NCBI GenBank assembly: GCA_049334165.1
Contig: JBEGHD010000005.1
DNA: 64,000 nt
Direction: 5' to 3' (one strand)
DNA from: JBEGHD01 sp049334165
Lineage (GTDB): Bacteria > Bacteroidota > Bacteroidia > Flavobacteriales_D > Sanyastnellaceae
Of this stretch, positions 32,931 to 40,532 are shown piece after piece. Both the position numbers and the translations under genes were made by a program. The stretch's first letter is position 1. Each line of letters begins with the position of its first letter. The notes beneath the pieces were generated by a model. The model made no database searches, was not told where the DNA came from, and saw nothing but the letters and a program-made list of their open reading frames with translations.

Positions 32931-34298
32931 CTAACTTTTAAACCTTAGCCAGCGCCAAAGCTCTTTGTAAGAAGCCTTTTTGCCGTACATTAAAATGCCG
33001 GTACGATAGATTTTGCCAGCAATCCAAACAATCAGAATAAACGTTCCAATTAATACCAGTGCTGAAAGCAACACCAGCCACATGCCACCTGCAGGGCCCA
33101 TGGCCACTTGAAGCATCATTACAATGGGAGAGGTAAATGGAATTACTGCGAAAATTTGTCCAATGGACCCCTCTGGATTGGTTAGCATAAATTCGGCAAC
33201 GATGAATCCGAAAACCAAAGGAATGCTCACCGGTAGCATAAATTGTTGTGTGTCGGTCTCGCTGTCCACTGCCGCGCCAACTGCCGCGAAAAGTGATCCA
33301 TAGAGCAAGAACCCACCAATGAAGTAGAAAATAAAAGAACCGATCATCAACGGCCAGTTGATTCGGAAAAGAACCTGGAAAACCGGGTTCTGCGCCAACA
33401 CTGCGTAAAGATCTTGTTGATCGCCTCCCACCTGAGCCATTTGCTGCTGGTCGAGCACGGCAGAAGGACTCACGTAGCCAGCGTTGAAAATGATTTGAAC
33501 AACAATAAAAATCACTCCTGAGAGAACAACCCACAAGAGGAACTGAGTGAGTCCCACAAGTCCGATCCCTACGATTTTGCCCATCATTAATTGAAAAGGC
33601 TTCACTGAGGACACGATGACTTCTACAATTCGATTCGTCTTTTCTTCAATCACTCCGCGCATCACCTGCACTCCGTAAAGGAAGATGAAGAAGTAGATGA
33701 TCACCGCGAAGGCAAAACCTACTACTGCACGTTCCTGCTTCAGCGAATCCTTTTTGTCGCTTGCTATGTCCTGGTCAACAAGCGTTACTTTTTGGTTGAT
33801 CGACTTGTACTGTTCGTAGGTGAGGTTGATTTCGTTGTTTTTCTGCTTTCTCAAAATTCGGACTTCCTCGAGCGCTCCTTCTAACTCGTTTTCAATCTGT
33901 CTTTTTACAGAGACACTTGGCAACTTTTTGTGCACGAGCTCTGCCTTGCCTGTATTGAAGGTCATTTCATTCGTTTGCAGAATGAGTGTGTACTCGCTTT
34001 CAATAAATTCCTCATCTGAAATGGGTTCGTCCGTGAAGAAGTAGTGAATCTGTTCGGAATCATCGAAAAATCGCGGAGTGGCTTTCATGGCTTTGCCATC
34101 GGAGTCTTCACCCACTACAATTCCAAACTCATCGGTCACCAACACATTGTGAGTGGTGTCGTCTGACATAGCCAAAAAGATGGCTCCCACCATGAGTCCG
34201 GCAAAGAGCAGCGGACCCAGGAAGGTCATAACGACAAAAGACTTTTTCTTGACCCGCGTGAGGTATTCTCGCTTGATGATCAGTCCTGTTTTACTCAT
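32931..34298 (-). CDS. ABC-2 type transporter permease (NatB-like)
   Basis: 455 residues: a membrane segment at ~21-41, a large extracytoplasmic domain (~45-185) and five more segments from ~190 to 440. The motif GVQVMRGVIEEKTNRIVEVIVSS is the family signature of NatB/YhaP-type permeases associated with Na+ or drug export. Its start overlaps the end of the ATPase gene by 8 bases. Substrate unknown. Confidence 0.9.
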   Translation of the reverse strand: MSKTGLIIKREYLTRVKKKSFVVMTFLGPLLFAGLMVGAIFLAMSDDTTHNVLVTDEFGIVVGEDSDGKAMKATPRFFDDSEQIHYFFTDEPISDEEFIESEYTLILQTNEMTFNTGKAELVHKKLPSVSVKRQIENELEGALEEVRILRKQKNNEINLTYEQYKSINQKVTLVDQDIASDKKDSLKQERAVVGFAFAVIIYFFIFLYGVQVMRGVIEEKTNRIVEVIVSSVKPFQLMMGKIVGIGLVGLTQFLLWVVLSGVIFIVVQIIFNAGYVSPSAVLDQQQMAQVGGDQQDLYAVLAQNPVFQVLFRINWPLMIGSFIFYFIGGFLLYGSLFAAVGAAVDSETDTQQFMLPVSIPLVFGFIVAEFMLTNPEGSIGQIFAVIPFTSPIVMMLQVAMGPAGGMWLVLLSALVLIGTFILIVWIAGKIYRTGILMYGKKASYKELWRWLRFKS

Positions 34299-35223
34299 GG
34301 CTTTGTTCCTCCATTTTTTCGTTTACAGCTGCGATAAAAACTTCGTTCATTGTTGGGATCAACTCTTCCACGCCTTTGATTTCAACTGCTGGAATCAATG
34401 CCTGAAGCAAGTTGTTCAAAGTGTTGTCTCCAAGGAGCTTCACTTTGCAAACGTGGTTGAGATCGTCTTCAGAATCTTTTTCGATCAGCTCGAAGTTGGT
34501 CCAGAGCGCGTTGGTGAAGTCGAGCATGTTTCCTGTGAAAGTAATTCGGAAAATGTCTTTTGAGTATTTCTTCCGAATGTCGGCAACGGTGCCGCCAAGT
34601 ATCTTTTTAGACTTGTTGATGAGGGCGATTTCTTCGCAAATTTCTTCCACAGAGCCCATGTTGTGGGTAGAAAGAATGATGGTTGTACCCTCATCGCGGA
34701 GTCGCATCAATTCGTCTTTTACCAGGTTGGTGTTGATGGGGTCGAAACCGCTAAACGGTTCATCGAGGATCAACAACTTTGGGTTGTGCATCACAGTTGT
34801 GATAAACTGGATTTTTTGAGCCATCCCTTTACTGAGCTCTTCCACTTTTTTGTTCCACCACTCGAGGATTTGAAATTTTTCGAACCAGTCTTTGAGAATG
34901 CGTTTGGCTTCCGCTTTTGACATTCCTTTGAGTTGAGCGAGGTAGATGGCCTGTTCCCCGGCTTTCATTTTTCGGTAGAGTCCACGCTCTTCGGGGAGGT
35001 AGCCAATTTGCTCTACGTGACGAGCTTTTAGTGGCTCTCCATCGAGAAAAATCTGACCGCTGTCGGGAGCGGTAATCTGGTTGACAATTCTGATGAGGGA
35101 AGTTTTTCCGGCACCGTTAGGGCCGAGTAGTCCGAAGATCGATTGTTTGGGCACTTCAATGCTCACGTCTGTGAGCGCCCGATGACCCGAGTAGGACTTG
35201 CTGACATCTTTTACACTTAGCAT
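34291..35223 (-). CDS. ABC transporter ATP-binding protein (NatA-like)
   Basis: 310 residues from the ATG at 35223. Walker A GPNGAGKTS, a variant signature LSKGM in place of LSGGQ, Walker B LLILDEPFSGFDP and H-loop ILSTHNM, with the C-terminal extension of the NatA/DrrA class. The frame reaches a GTG at 35244, but this falls within four bases of the -7 box TAGATTTG (35246-35253), so the transcript starts at or after it; MLSVKDVSKSY is the usual start. Coupled to the permease and ppx. Confidence 0.94.
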   Translation of the reverse strand: MLSVKDVSKSYSGHRALTDVSIEVPKQSIFGLLGPNGAGKTSLIRIVNQITAPDSGQIFLDGEPLKARHVEQIGYLPEERGLYRKMKAGEQAIYLAQLKGMSKAEAKRILKDWFEKFQILEWWNKKVEELSKGMAQKIQFITTVMHNPKLLILDEPFSGFDPINTNLVKDELMRLRDEGTTIILSTHNMGSVEEICEEIALINKSKKILGGTVADIRKKYSKDIFRITFTGNMLDFTNALWTNFELIEKDSEDDLNHVCKVKLLGDNTLNNLLQALIPAVEIKGVEELIPTMNEVFIAAVNEKMEEQSHE

Positions 35224-35245
35224 CTGGCAAGATTTGATTTGCACA

Positions 35246-35253
35246 CAAATCTA
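35246..35253 (-). promoter_or_regulatory. -7 box of the ABC-ppx operon
   Basis: TAGATTTG on the minus strand, exact match to TAnnTTTG; predicted start near 35241, leader of about 18 bases to the ATG at 35223. Confidence 0.6.
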
Positions 35254-35320
35254 ACAATCCAACCGCTGATGCAGCAAAACTATTGTCGAACAGAAAATTT
35301 TAGTGATGAGTGGTTTGTGA

Positions 35321-35370
35321 CGGATTGCAAATCCGATCATTTAGCAGCGCAGGATTGCAAATCGCTGCGC
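35321..35370. repeat. Tandem REP-like hairpins with GATTGCAAATC core
   Basis: Two hairpins share the core GGATTGCAAATC: CGGATT-GCA-AATCCG (35321-35335), and GCGCAG GATT-GCA-AATC (bulge G) CTGCGC (35347-35370). The arms differ but the core is identical, the usual look of REP/MITE-like intergenic repeats in this phylum. Confidence 0.65.
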
Positions 35371-35394
35371 AGCGGATGATAACATTGAGAGCAT

Positions 35395-35430
35395 AAAAAA
35401 ACCTCCCCAATCTTGCGATCGAGGGAGGTC
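35395..35430 (-). terminator. Terminator of grpE-dnaJ
   Basis: On the minus strand ACCTCCC ... GGGAGGT (35401-35407 / 35423-35429), followed by a run of seven T. It lies 170 bases behind the dnaJ stop. Confidence 0.85.
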
Positions 35431-35517
35431 TTTCAAAATTTATTATTCAAGCTTTTGGACGTTGTCAGTTAAATAGTAAATGACGATGGTGAAAAGTTTG
35501 CTATCAAGGCTTGTGCA

Positions 35518-35564
35518 GTTTTGGAAATAAGGAGTGTACTACTGTACATGACTATTTTCAAAAC
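35518..35564. repeat. Long imperfect palindrome, family copy A
   Basis: GTTTTGGAAATAAG (35518-35531) pairs with CTATTTTCAAAAC (35552-35564); inside, TGTAC-TACT-GTACA forms a second stem. The segment GGAGTGTACTAC recalls the palindrome at 39574-39600, suggesting a dispersed repeat family. Confidence 0.55.
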
Positions 35565-35602
35565 AATCATAACGCAGATAGCGGGTTTTTCAACGAGTCA
35601 GT

Positions 35603-36733
35603 TTAGCTGAACATCTCCTTCACCTTCTGAAAGAAAGTTTTATCCTTTCTCGATGGCTGAGGAACGAAATTTTCTGAATCTCTCAGACCTTCCAAAATGG
35701 CTTTTTCTTTTTCGTTGAGGTCTTGTGGTGTCCACACGTTGATGTTCACCAGCAAGTCTCCATTGCCGTAGCTCTGAACGCTTGGCAAACCTTTTCCGCG
35801 CAGCCTCACAATCTTTCCGCTTTGCGTTCCCGGTTCGATCTTGATTTTCGCTTTGCTTTCTACTAAAGGAACTTCTACCGTATTTCCGAGAGCTGCATCG
35901 AGGAAGTTGACGTAAAGGTCGTAGTGCAGGTTTTTGCCATCGCGCTTCAGCACCTCGTGCTCTTTTTCTTCGATCACAACGAGCAAATCTCCGGGCTCAC
36001 CGCCAAACGGTCCCTCGTTACCTTTTCCACGGATGTTGAGCTGCATGCCGCCTTCCACTCCGGCTGGAATGTCGATCGACATGGTTTGCTCTTCGCGCTT
36101 CAGTCCGTTTTCGTCTGCATCTTTTGGCTTGCTTTTTACGGATTTTCCGGTACCGTGACAAGTCGGGCAAGTCGATGTCGTTTGCATCTGCCCGAGTATC
36201 GTGTTGGTCACTCGCGAAACCTGTCCCATACCTTTACAAGTGGAGCAGGTGTCGTATTCCACACCTTCGGCCTGAACGAGCTTGTAAACTTTAATTTTCT
36301 TGGTAACGCCTTTTGCTATTTCTTCGAGCGTAAGCTTCACTTTGATGCGAAGATTAGTTCCTCGGGTTCTGCGAGAGCGGCCTCCACCGCCTCCAAAGCC
36401 TCCACCGAAGCCTCCGCCTCCGCCAAAGGCTCCTCCGAAGATGTCGCCAAACTGGCTGAAGATGTCGTCCATGTTCATGCCCTGGCCACCGCCAAAGCCA
36501 CCCGCTCCGCCCATTCCCTGATGGCCGAATCGGTCGTAGCGCTGACGCTTTTCAGGATTGCTCAAAACATCATAGGCCTCTGCAGCTTCTTTAAACTTTT
36601 TCTCCGCATCGGCATCATCCGCGTTTTTGTCGGGGTGATACTTCAGTGCCAGTTTGCGGTAAGCTTTCTTGATCTCGCCATCTGATGCGCTCTTTGAAAT
36701 TCCTAAAACTTCGTAATAGTCTCTTTTCGCCAT
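35603..36733 (-). CDS. dnaJ: Chaperone protein DnaJ (Hsp40)
   Basis: 376 residues. J domain with HPD at 33-35, Gly/Phe-rich linker (~75-125), zinc domain and C-terminal substrate domains. Only two CxxCxGxG repeats are present (CSTCKGMG and CPTCHGTG) instead of four, corresponding to the inner pair (motifs II and III) that forms one zinc site; the outer pair is missing and the domain is correspondingly short. It stimulates DnaK ATPase and delivers substrates. It follows grpE by 27 bases; dnaK is elsewhere. Confidence 0.96.
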   Translation of the reverse strand: MAKRDYYEVLGISKSASDGEIKKAYRKLALKYHPDKNADDADAEKKFKEAAEAYDVLSNPEKRQRYDRFGHQGMGGAGGFGGGQGMNMDDIFSQFGDIFGGAFGGGGGFGGGFGGGGGRSRRTRGTNLRIKVKLTLEEIAKGVTKKIKVYKLVQAEGVEYDTCSTCKGMGQVSRVTNTILGQMQTTSTCPTCHGTGKSVKSKPKDADENGLKREEQTMSIDIPAGVEGGMQLNIRGKGNEGPFGGEPGDLLVVIEEKEHEVLKRDGKNLHYDLYVNFLDAALGNTVEVPLVESKAKIKIEPGTQSGKIVRLRGKGLPSVQSYGNGDLLVNINVWTPQDLNEKEKAILEGLRDSENFVPQPSRKDKTFFQKVKEMFS

Positions 36734-36760
36734 GTCTGTTGTTGTCGCTCCGTTTCTATT

Positions 36761-37375
36761 TTATTTTCCTACTACCACTTTGGCGTATCTCAAAACACGA
36801 TCGTTGAGGTAGTAGCCTTTCTCCACTACGTCCACCACTTTTCCTTTTAGGTCTTCCGATGGTGCTTCGATGTTGGTGATTGCCTCGTGCAGGTCGGTGT
36901 CAAAAGGTTCTCCCTGGCTGTTCATTGGTTTCAGGCCTTTTGCTTCGAGTGCACGCAAAAGCTTGTTGTGGATGAGGTGATAGCCTTCTTTCAACGACTC
37001 AACGTCTTCAATTTCTTCGTTGGCCTTGATGGCTCTTTCAAAATCATCAACGATTGGCAAGAGCTCCTGGAGCACATCGCCACTTGCGTTTTTGATTAGG
37101 TCGAGACGCTCTTTGTTGTTTCGTTTGCGGAAGTTGTCAAACTCGGCATGCAAACGCATGTACTTATCTTGCCAGGCGGCAACCTCAAGCTTCAGTTCGT
37201 CTTCTTTGCTCATCTGGTTTTCTTCCTGATCAGCATTTTCGTTTTCTCCCTGAGATTGCGCGTCCTGCTCTTCACGTTTTGTTTGCTCTTGAGCAGCTTC
37301 CTCTTCCTGAGTATATTTTTCTTCTGTATCGTTCGCCTTTTCGTTCTTCATTTTTCTCTTGAATGGATTTCGCAT
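36761..37375 (-). CDS. grpE: Nucleotide exchange factor GrpE
   Basis: 204 residues from the ATG at 37375. A Glu/Gln-rich disordered N-terminus (~15-60) and long helix, then the compact beta domain carrying PMNSQGEPFDTDLHEAI and VVEKGYYLNDRVLRYAKV. Releases ADP from DnaK and senses heat through the helix. The frame opens with a TTG at 37387 and ATGs at 37375 and 37351; a -7-like AAACTTTG (37385-37392) overlaps the TTG and argues against it. Start at 37351 is equally possible. Confidence 0.93.
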   Translation of the reverse strand: MRNPFKRKMKNEKANDTEEKYTQEEEAAQEQTKREEQDAQSQGENENADQEENQMSKEDELKLEVAAWQDKYMRLHAEFDNFRKRNNKERLDLIKNASGDVLQELLPIVDDFERAIKANEEIEDVESLKEGYHLIHNKLLRALEAKGLKPMNSQGEPFDTDLHEAITNIEAPSEDLKGKVVDVVEKGYYLNDRVLRYAKVVVGK

Positions 37376-37424
37376 GCGGGTCTTCAAAGTTTTTGCCAGT
37401 TGTGAAATTCAGTCAAACTGGCAT

Positions 37425-37460
37425 AAAAAGAAAAATCCTGTGCCGAAGCTTCAGCACAGG
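37425..37460 (-). terminator. Terminator of the TlpA-like gene
   Basis: CCTGTGC (37437-37443) / GCACAGG (37454-37460) extended by GAAG/CTTC, followed on the minus strand by ATTTTTCTTTTT. Confidence 0.88.
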
Positions 37461-37489
37461 AGTCTTATTGGGGTGATGTTTTGTCAGAA

Positions 37490-38047
37490 TTATTTGAAAG
37501 AGGCCACGTGTTTATCGATGGCAACGTGGAGCTGCATTCCTCTTAAATTTTTCGCGATAATGATTCCGTTTTCATCGATCAGAAAACTCATCGGAATGGA
37601 GTTCACTCCATACATCGCAGCAGCTTCGTTTTCCCAGCCTTTGAGGTCACTTACGTGGTAAGGCCAGTTGAGCTTGTCTCTCTCAATGGCAGATTTCCAG
37701 CGGTCTTTCTGCTTGTCGAGCGAAACGCTGAAGATTTCAAAACCATCAGCCGATTTGAAATCTGCTTTTTGATATTTGTTATAAGCAGCCACAACGTTTG
37801 GATTCTCTCTTCGGCAAGGCCCACACCATGAAGCCCAAAAGTCGATGAGCACGATGTTTCCTTTTAAATCGGACAATTTGTAAGTCTTTCCGTCAGGTCC
37901 TTCCATTTCGATGTCAGGTGCTTTGTCACCAACTGAGGTTCCAAGTTTTGGATCGCCTTCAGAAACTGAATTGGAGAGTGTAAAGCTCATCACTACGAGA
38001 GCTAAAAGTGCTGCGAGAGTTGTTTTTGCTACTTTCATAAAATTCAA
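37490..38047 (-). CDS. Exported TlpA-like thiol:disulfide protein
   Basis: 185 residues: signal peptide to about residue 26 (SFTLSNS), then a thioredoxin fold with the active-site pair Cys75-Gly-Pro-Cys78 (WASWCGPCRRENPN) and a cis-Pro region SIPMSFLIDENG. The TlpA/ResA group reduces periplasmic disulfides, often for cytochrome c maturation or oxidative defence. Between residues 95 and 130 there is an insert (FKSADGFEIFSVSLDKQKDR) usual in the Bacteroidota type. Stands alone between grpE and murA. A start three codons later is possible. Confidence 0.92.
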   Translation of the reverse strand: MNFMKVAKTTLAALLALVVMSFTLSNSVSEGDPKLGTSVGDKAPDIEMEGPDGKTYKLSDLKGNIVLIDFWASWCGPCRRENPNVVAAYNKYQKADFKSADGFEIFSVSLDKQKDRWKSAIERDKLNWPYHVSDLKGWENEAAAMYGVNSIPMSFLIDENGIIIAKNLRGMQLHVAIDKHVASFK

Positions 38048-38115
38048 AATTCTTTAATGAGCTAAGGTACAAAATTTAACCTGCTCAAAAATCAATTATT
38101 GTACCACAAACAAAC

Positions 38116-39423
38116 TTATTCCACACGGGTGATGTCTGCTCCGAGTGCGCGCAATCTCTTGTCGATGTTTTGATAACCGCGATCGATCTGTTGAATGTTG
38201 TGAATCGTTGATCTGCCTTCGGCACTGAGAGCGGCAATGAGAAGCGAAACACCTGCACGAATGTCAGGTGAAGTCATTGTCACTCCGCGCAGTGGAGTTT
38301 TTCTCTCTAGTCCAATCACCGAAGCGCGGTGAGGGTCGCAGAGAATGATTTGCGCTCCCATGTCGATGAGCTTGTCGACAAAGAAGAGGCGGCTCTCGAA
38401 CATCTTTTGGTGAATCAGTACGCTACCTTTGGCTTGTGTGGCTGTAACCAGCGCGATACTCAAAAGGTCGGGCGTGAATCCGGGCCAGGGTGCATCGCTG
38501 ATATTCATGATGGAACCATCGATGAAAGTTTCAATTTCGTAAATGTCCTGAGCGGGGATATAAATATCATCGCCTTTGCGCTCCAGTTTGATTCCCATTT
38601 TTCGGAACACGGTAGGGATCACACCGAGGTTATCCCAGGATACGTCTTTAATAGTGAGCTCCGACTGTGTCATGGCCGCCATCCCGATGAAAGATCCGAT
38701 TTCGATCATGTCTGGCAAGATGCGGTGCTCCGTGCCTCCGAGTGATTCCACACCTTCGATGGTGAGCAAATTTGATCCAACTCCGGAAATTTTTCCGCCC
38801 ATGCGGTTGATCATTTTGCAAAGCTGCTGGAGGTAAGGTTCGCAAGCTGCGTTGTAGATCGTTGTGGTTCCTTCGGCCATGGCTGCGGCCATCACGATAT
38901 TTGCCGTTCCGGTAACCGATGCTTCGTCCAAAAGCATGTAGGCGCCTTTGAGCTTTTTGCCTTCGGCTTTGAAAAACTTGTTCTTGGGATCGTAAGTAAA
39001 TTCGGCTCCGAGCTTTTCAAATCCGATAAAATGAGTGTCGAGTCTTCTGCGGCCGATTTTGTCGCCACCGGGTTTTGGGATGTAGCCTTTTCCAAATCGC
39101 GCCAAAAGTGGTCCAACGAGCATGATTGATCCGCGGAGGGAGCTGCCTTTTTCTCTAAAAGTCTCGGAGTGCAGGTAGCTAAGGTCGATGTCGTTTGCCT
39201 GAAAAGTGTAAGTGTCTTCACCTTTTTTCTGCACTGAGACTCCCAGGTCGCCCAGAATGTCGATTAGCTTGTTGACATCCACAATGTCGGGGATGTTGGA
39301 AATCGTGACTTTTTCCGGTGTGAGGAGCACTGCGCAAAGAATTTGCAGCACTTCGTTTTTTGCTCCCTGCGGCACAACTTCACCGCTGAGTTTATTTCCT
39401 CCATTGATTACAAAAGATCCCAT
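38116..39423 (-). CDS. murA: UDP-N-acetylglucosamine 1-carboxyvinyltransferase, Asp-type active site
   Basis: 435 residues, first committed enzyme of peptidoglycan synthesis (adds enolpyruvate from PEP to UDP-GlcNAc). Family features: QGAKNEVLQ near the N-terminus, RGSIMLVGPLLARFG, and a C-terminal IHNIQQIDRGY. The flexible-loop residue that is Cys115 in E. coli (PGGCAIG) is Asp121 here (PGGDKIG, codon GAC at 39061-39063). Natural Asp variants remain active and do not form the covalent fosfomycin adduct, so intrinsic fosfomycin resistance of this target is expected. Confidence 0.95.
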   Translation of the reverse strand: MGSFVINGGNKLSGEVVPQGAKNEVLQILCAVLLTPEKVTISNIPDIVDVNKLIDILGDLGVSVQKKGEDTYTFQANDIDLSYLHSETFREKGSSLRGSIMLVGPLLARFGKGYIPKPGGDKIGRRRLDTHFIGFEKLGAEFTYDPKNKFFKAEGKKLKGAYMLLDEASVTGTANIVMAAAMAEGTTTIYNAACEPYLQQLCKMINRMGGKISGVGSNLLTIEGVESLGGTEHRILPDMIEIGSFIGMAAMTQSELTIKDVSWDNLGVIPTVFRKMGIKLERKGDDIYIPAQDIYEIETFIDGSIMNISDAPWPGFTPDLLSIALVTATQAKGSVLIHQKMFESRLFFVDKLIDMGAQIILCDPHRASVIGLERKTPLRGVTMTSPDIRAGVSLLIAALSAEGRSTIHNIQQIDRGYQNIDKRLRALGADITRVE

Positions 39424-39573
39424 ATTTTTTTGGTTTGCCGTGTTTTCTGAATTCTAACTTGTTGGCCAGTTCAACTGATGATGTAACTAGCTGCTGTGGT
39501 TGAGGATTTAGTTGATTAAGGTAATTTAGGACCGTTCCCAATTGCCTCTTCACTCAAGTGCCGCTTAATATTC

Positions 39574-39600
39574 TGGGAAGTAGGAGTAACTACATTTCCA
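39574..39600. repeat. Imperfect palindrome, family copy B
   Basis: TGGGAAGTAG (39574-39583) pairs with CTACATTTCCA (39590-39600) across a GAGTAA loop. The string GTAGGAGTAACTAC echoes the element at 35518-35564. It lies in the 289-base gap between murA and the DUF4290 gene. Confidence 0.5.
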
Positions 39601-39639
39601 AAAGACAGACACATAAATCCACTTTCCACAAGTATCCTA

Positions 39640-39672
39640 AAAAAAGAAATCCCCTGAGGTTCTCAGAGGATA
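39640..39672 (-). terminator. Terminator of the DUF4290 gene
   Basis: On the minus strand ATCCTCTGAG-AAC-CTCAGGGGAT followed by TTTCTTTTTTT, 40 bases behind the stop. Confidence 0.9.
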
Positions 39673-39712
39673 ACTTATCGACAAATAAAACTGAATTTTA
39701 TTTTAAGGAGGA

Positions 39713-40366
39713 TTAGTTTCTGCGTTTTCCACCGCCTTTTTTACCACCCTTTTTCTTCTTCGTTTTGTTCGATGACTGCTGCTGACTCGGAGGGGCAGCG
39801 TTCACCAATTCCACCGAAGGCTCAATTTTTAGAACACCGCCAGAAAGACTGTTGAGCTGATCTTTGATCAACTGGTCTTCCACCGATTTTCTCGTCCAGG
39901 TGGTGTAGTGCTTTTTCATGAGGTTTGCCAGGATAAGAGCGAGGGTGTCGCGTTTGTCTCCGGGCTCCATATCGGCCGCCTGTTTAATCAGCGCAGGAAT
40001 GGTTTTCCCATAGTGGCCATATCTTACCTCTCCATCTGGATAAGGAATTGGTTCTGGCTTTTTATTGAGTTCCTCAACATCCGGCTTTGGAAATGGTCCT
40101 TCTACATCAAGCTGAAAACGCGAGATGATGTGAAGGTGATCCCAAAGTTTGTGCGTGAAATCGTCAATGTCTCTGAGGTAAGGAAAGAGCTGTCCCATCA
40201 CGCTGATGATCGCTCTTACGATTTTGTTGCGCTCCTCAGCATCTTTTGTGTTGATGGCGTAATCCACCATCTTCTGAATATTGCGACCGTATTCGGGAAT
40301 TACCAAATCGGGACGTTGGCTGTTGTATTCGAGGTCTAATGCGCTTCCTTCTCTTTCGTTATCCAT
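39713..40366 (-). CDS. DUF4290 family protein
   Basis: 217 residues. DUF4290 is an uncharacterised, Bacteroidota-specific family; the conserved N-terminal LEYNSQRPDLVIPEYGRNIQ is visible. It looks soluble and helical (no signal, no membrane segment) with a C-terminal tail rich in Lys and Gly (about 190-217, ending GGKKGGGKRRN) that could bind nucleic acid. It has its own -7 box, a leader of about 100 bases with several hairpins, and its own terminator. Function unknown. Confidence 0.88.
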   Translation of the reverse strand: MDNEREGSALDLEYNSQRPDLVIPEYGRNIQKMVDYAINTKDAEERNKIVRAIISVMGQLFPYLRDIDDFTHKLWDHLHIISRFQLDVEGPFPKPDVEELNKKPEPIPYPDGEVRYGHYGKTIPALIKQAADMEPGDKRDTLALILANLMKKHYTTWTRKSVEDQLIKDQLNSLSGGVLKIEPSVELVNAAPPSQQQSSNKTKKKKGGKKGGGKRRN

Positions 40367-40412
40367 AATTTCTTGTTGATCTTCTTTTTATAAGGTATAT
40401 CGGACAAAACGT

Positions 40413-40462
40413 TCCGGAGACTTCCGGATTGCTGAACGAATTCAGAACGAGGAATTGTTCTG
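40413..40462 (-). promoter_or_regulatory. Structured leader of the DUF4290 mRNA
   Basis: Three short inverted repeats in the 5' untranslated region: TCCGGA-GACT-TCCGGA (40413-40428), CTGAA-CGAA-TTCAG (40432-40445) and CAGAAC-GAGGAATT-GTTCTG (40443-40462). The second and third are mutually exclusive, an arrangement that could act as a switch. Confidence 0.4.
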
Positions 40463-40467
40463 TTGTG

Positions 40468-40475
40468 CAAATATA
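40468..40475 (-). promoter_or_regulatory. -7 box of the DUF4290 gene
   Basis: TATATTTG on the minus strand; predicted start near 40463, just before the hairpins. Confidence 0.55.
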
Positions 40476-40532
40476 CAAATCGCACCTTACTGATAGTCAT
40501 TTCAGCGTAATCCAATAAAGTAATTGAATCGC

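Larger units (their letters stand above)
35224..35602. other. Intergenic region with promoter and repeat elements
   Basis: 379 bases without a gene. From left: the ABC -7 box, the paired GATTGCAAATC hairpins (35321-35370), the dnaJ terminator (35395-35430) and a long imperfect palindrome (35518-35564). No protein-coding signal was seen. Confidence 0.7.
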
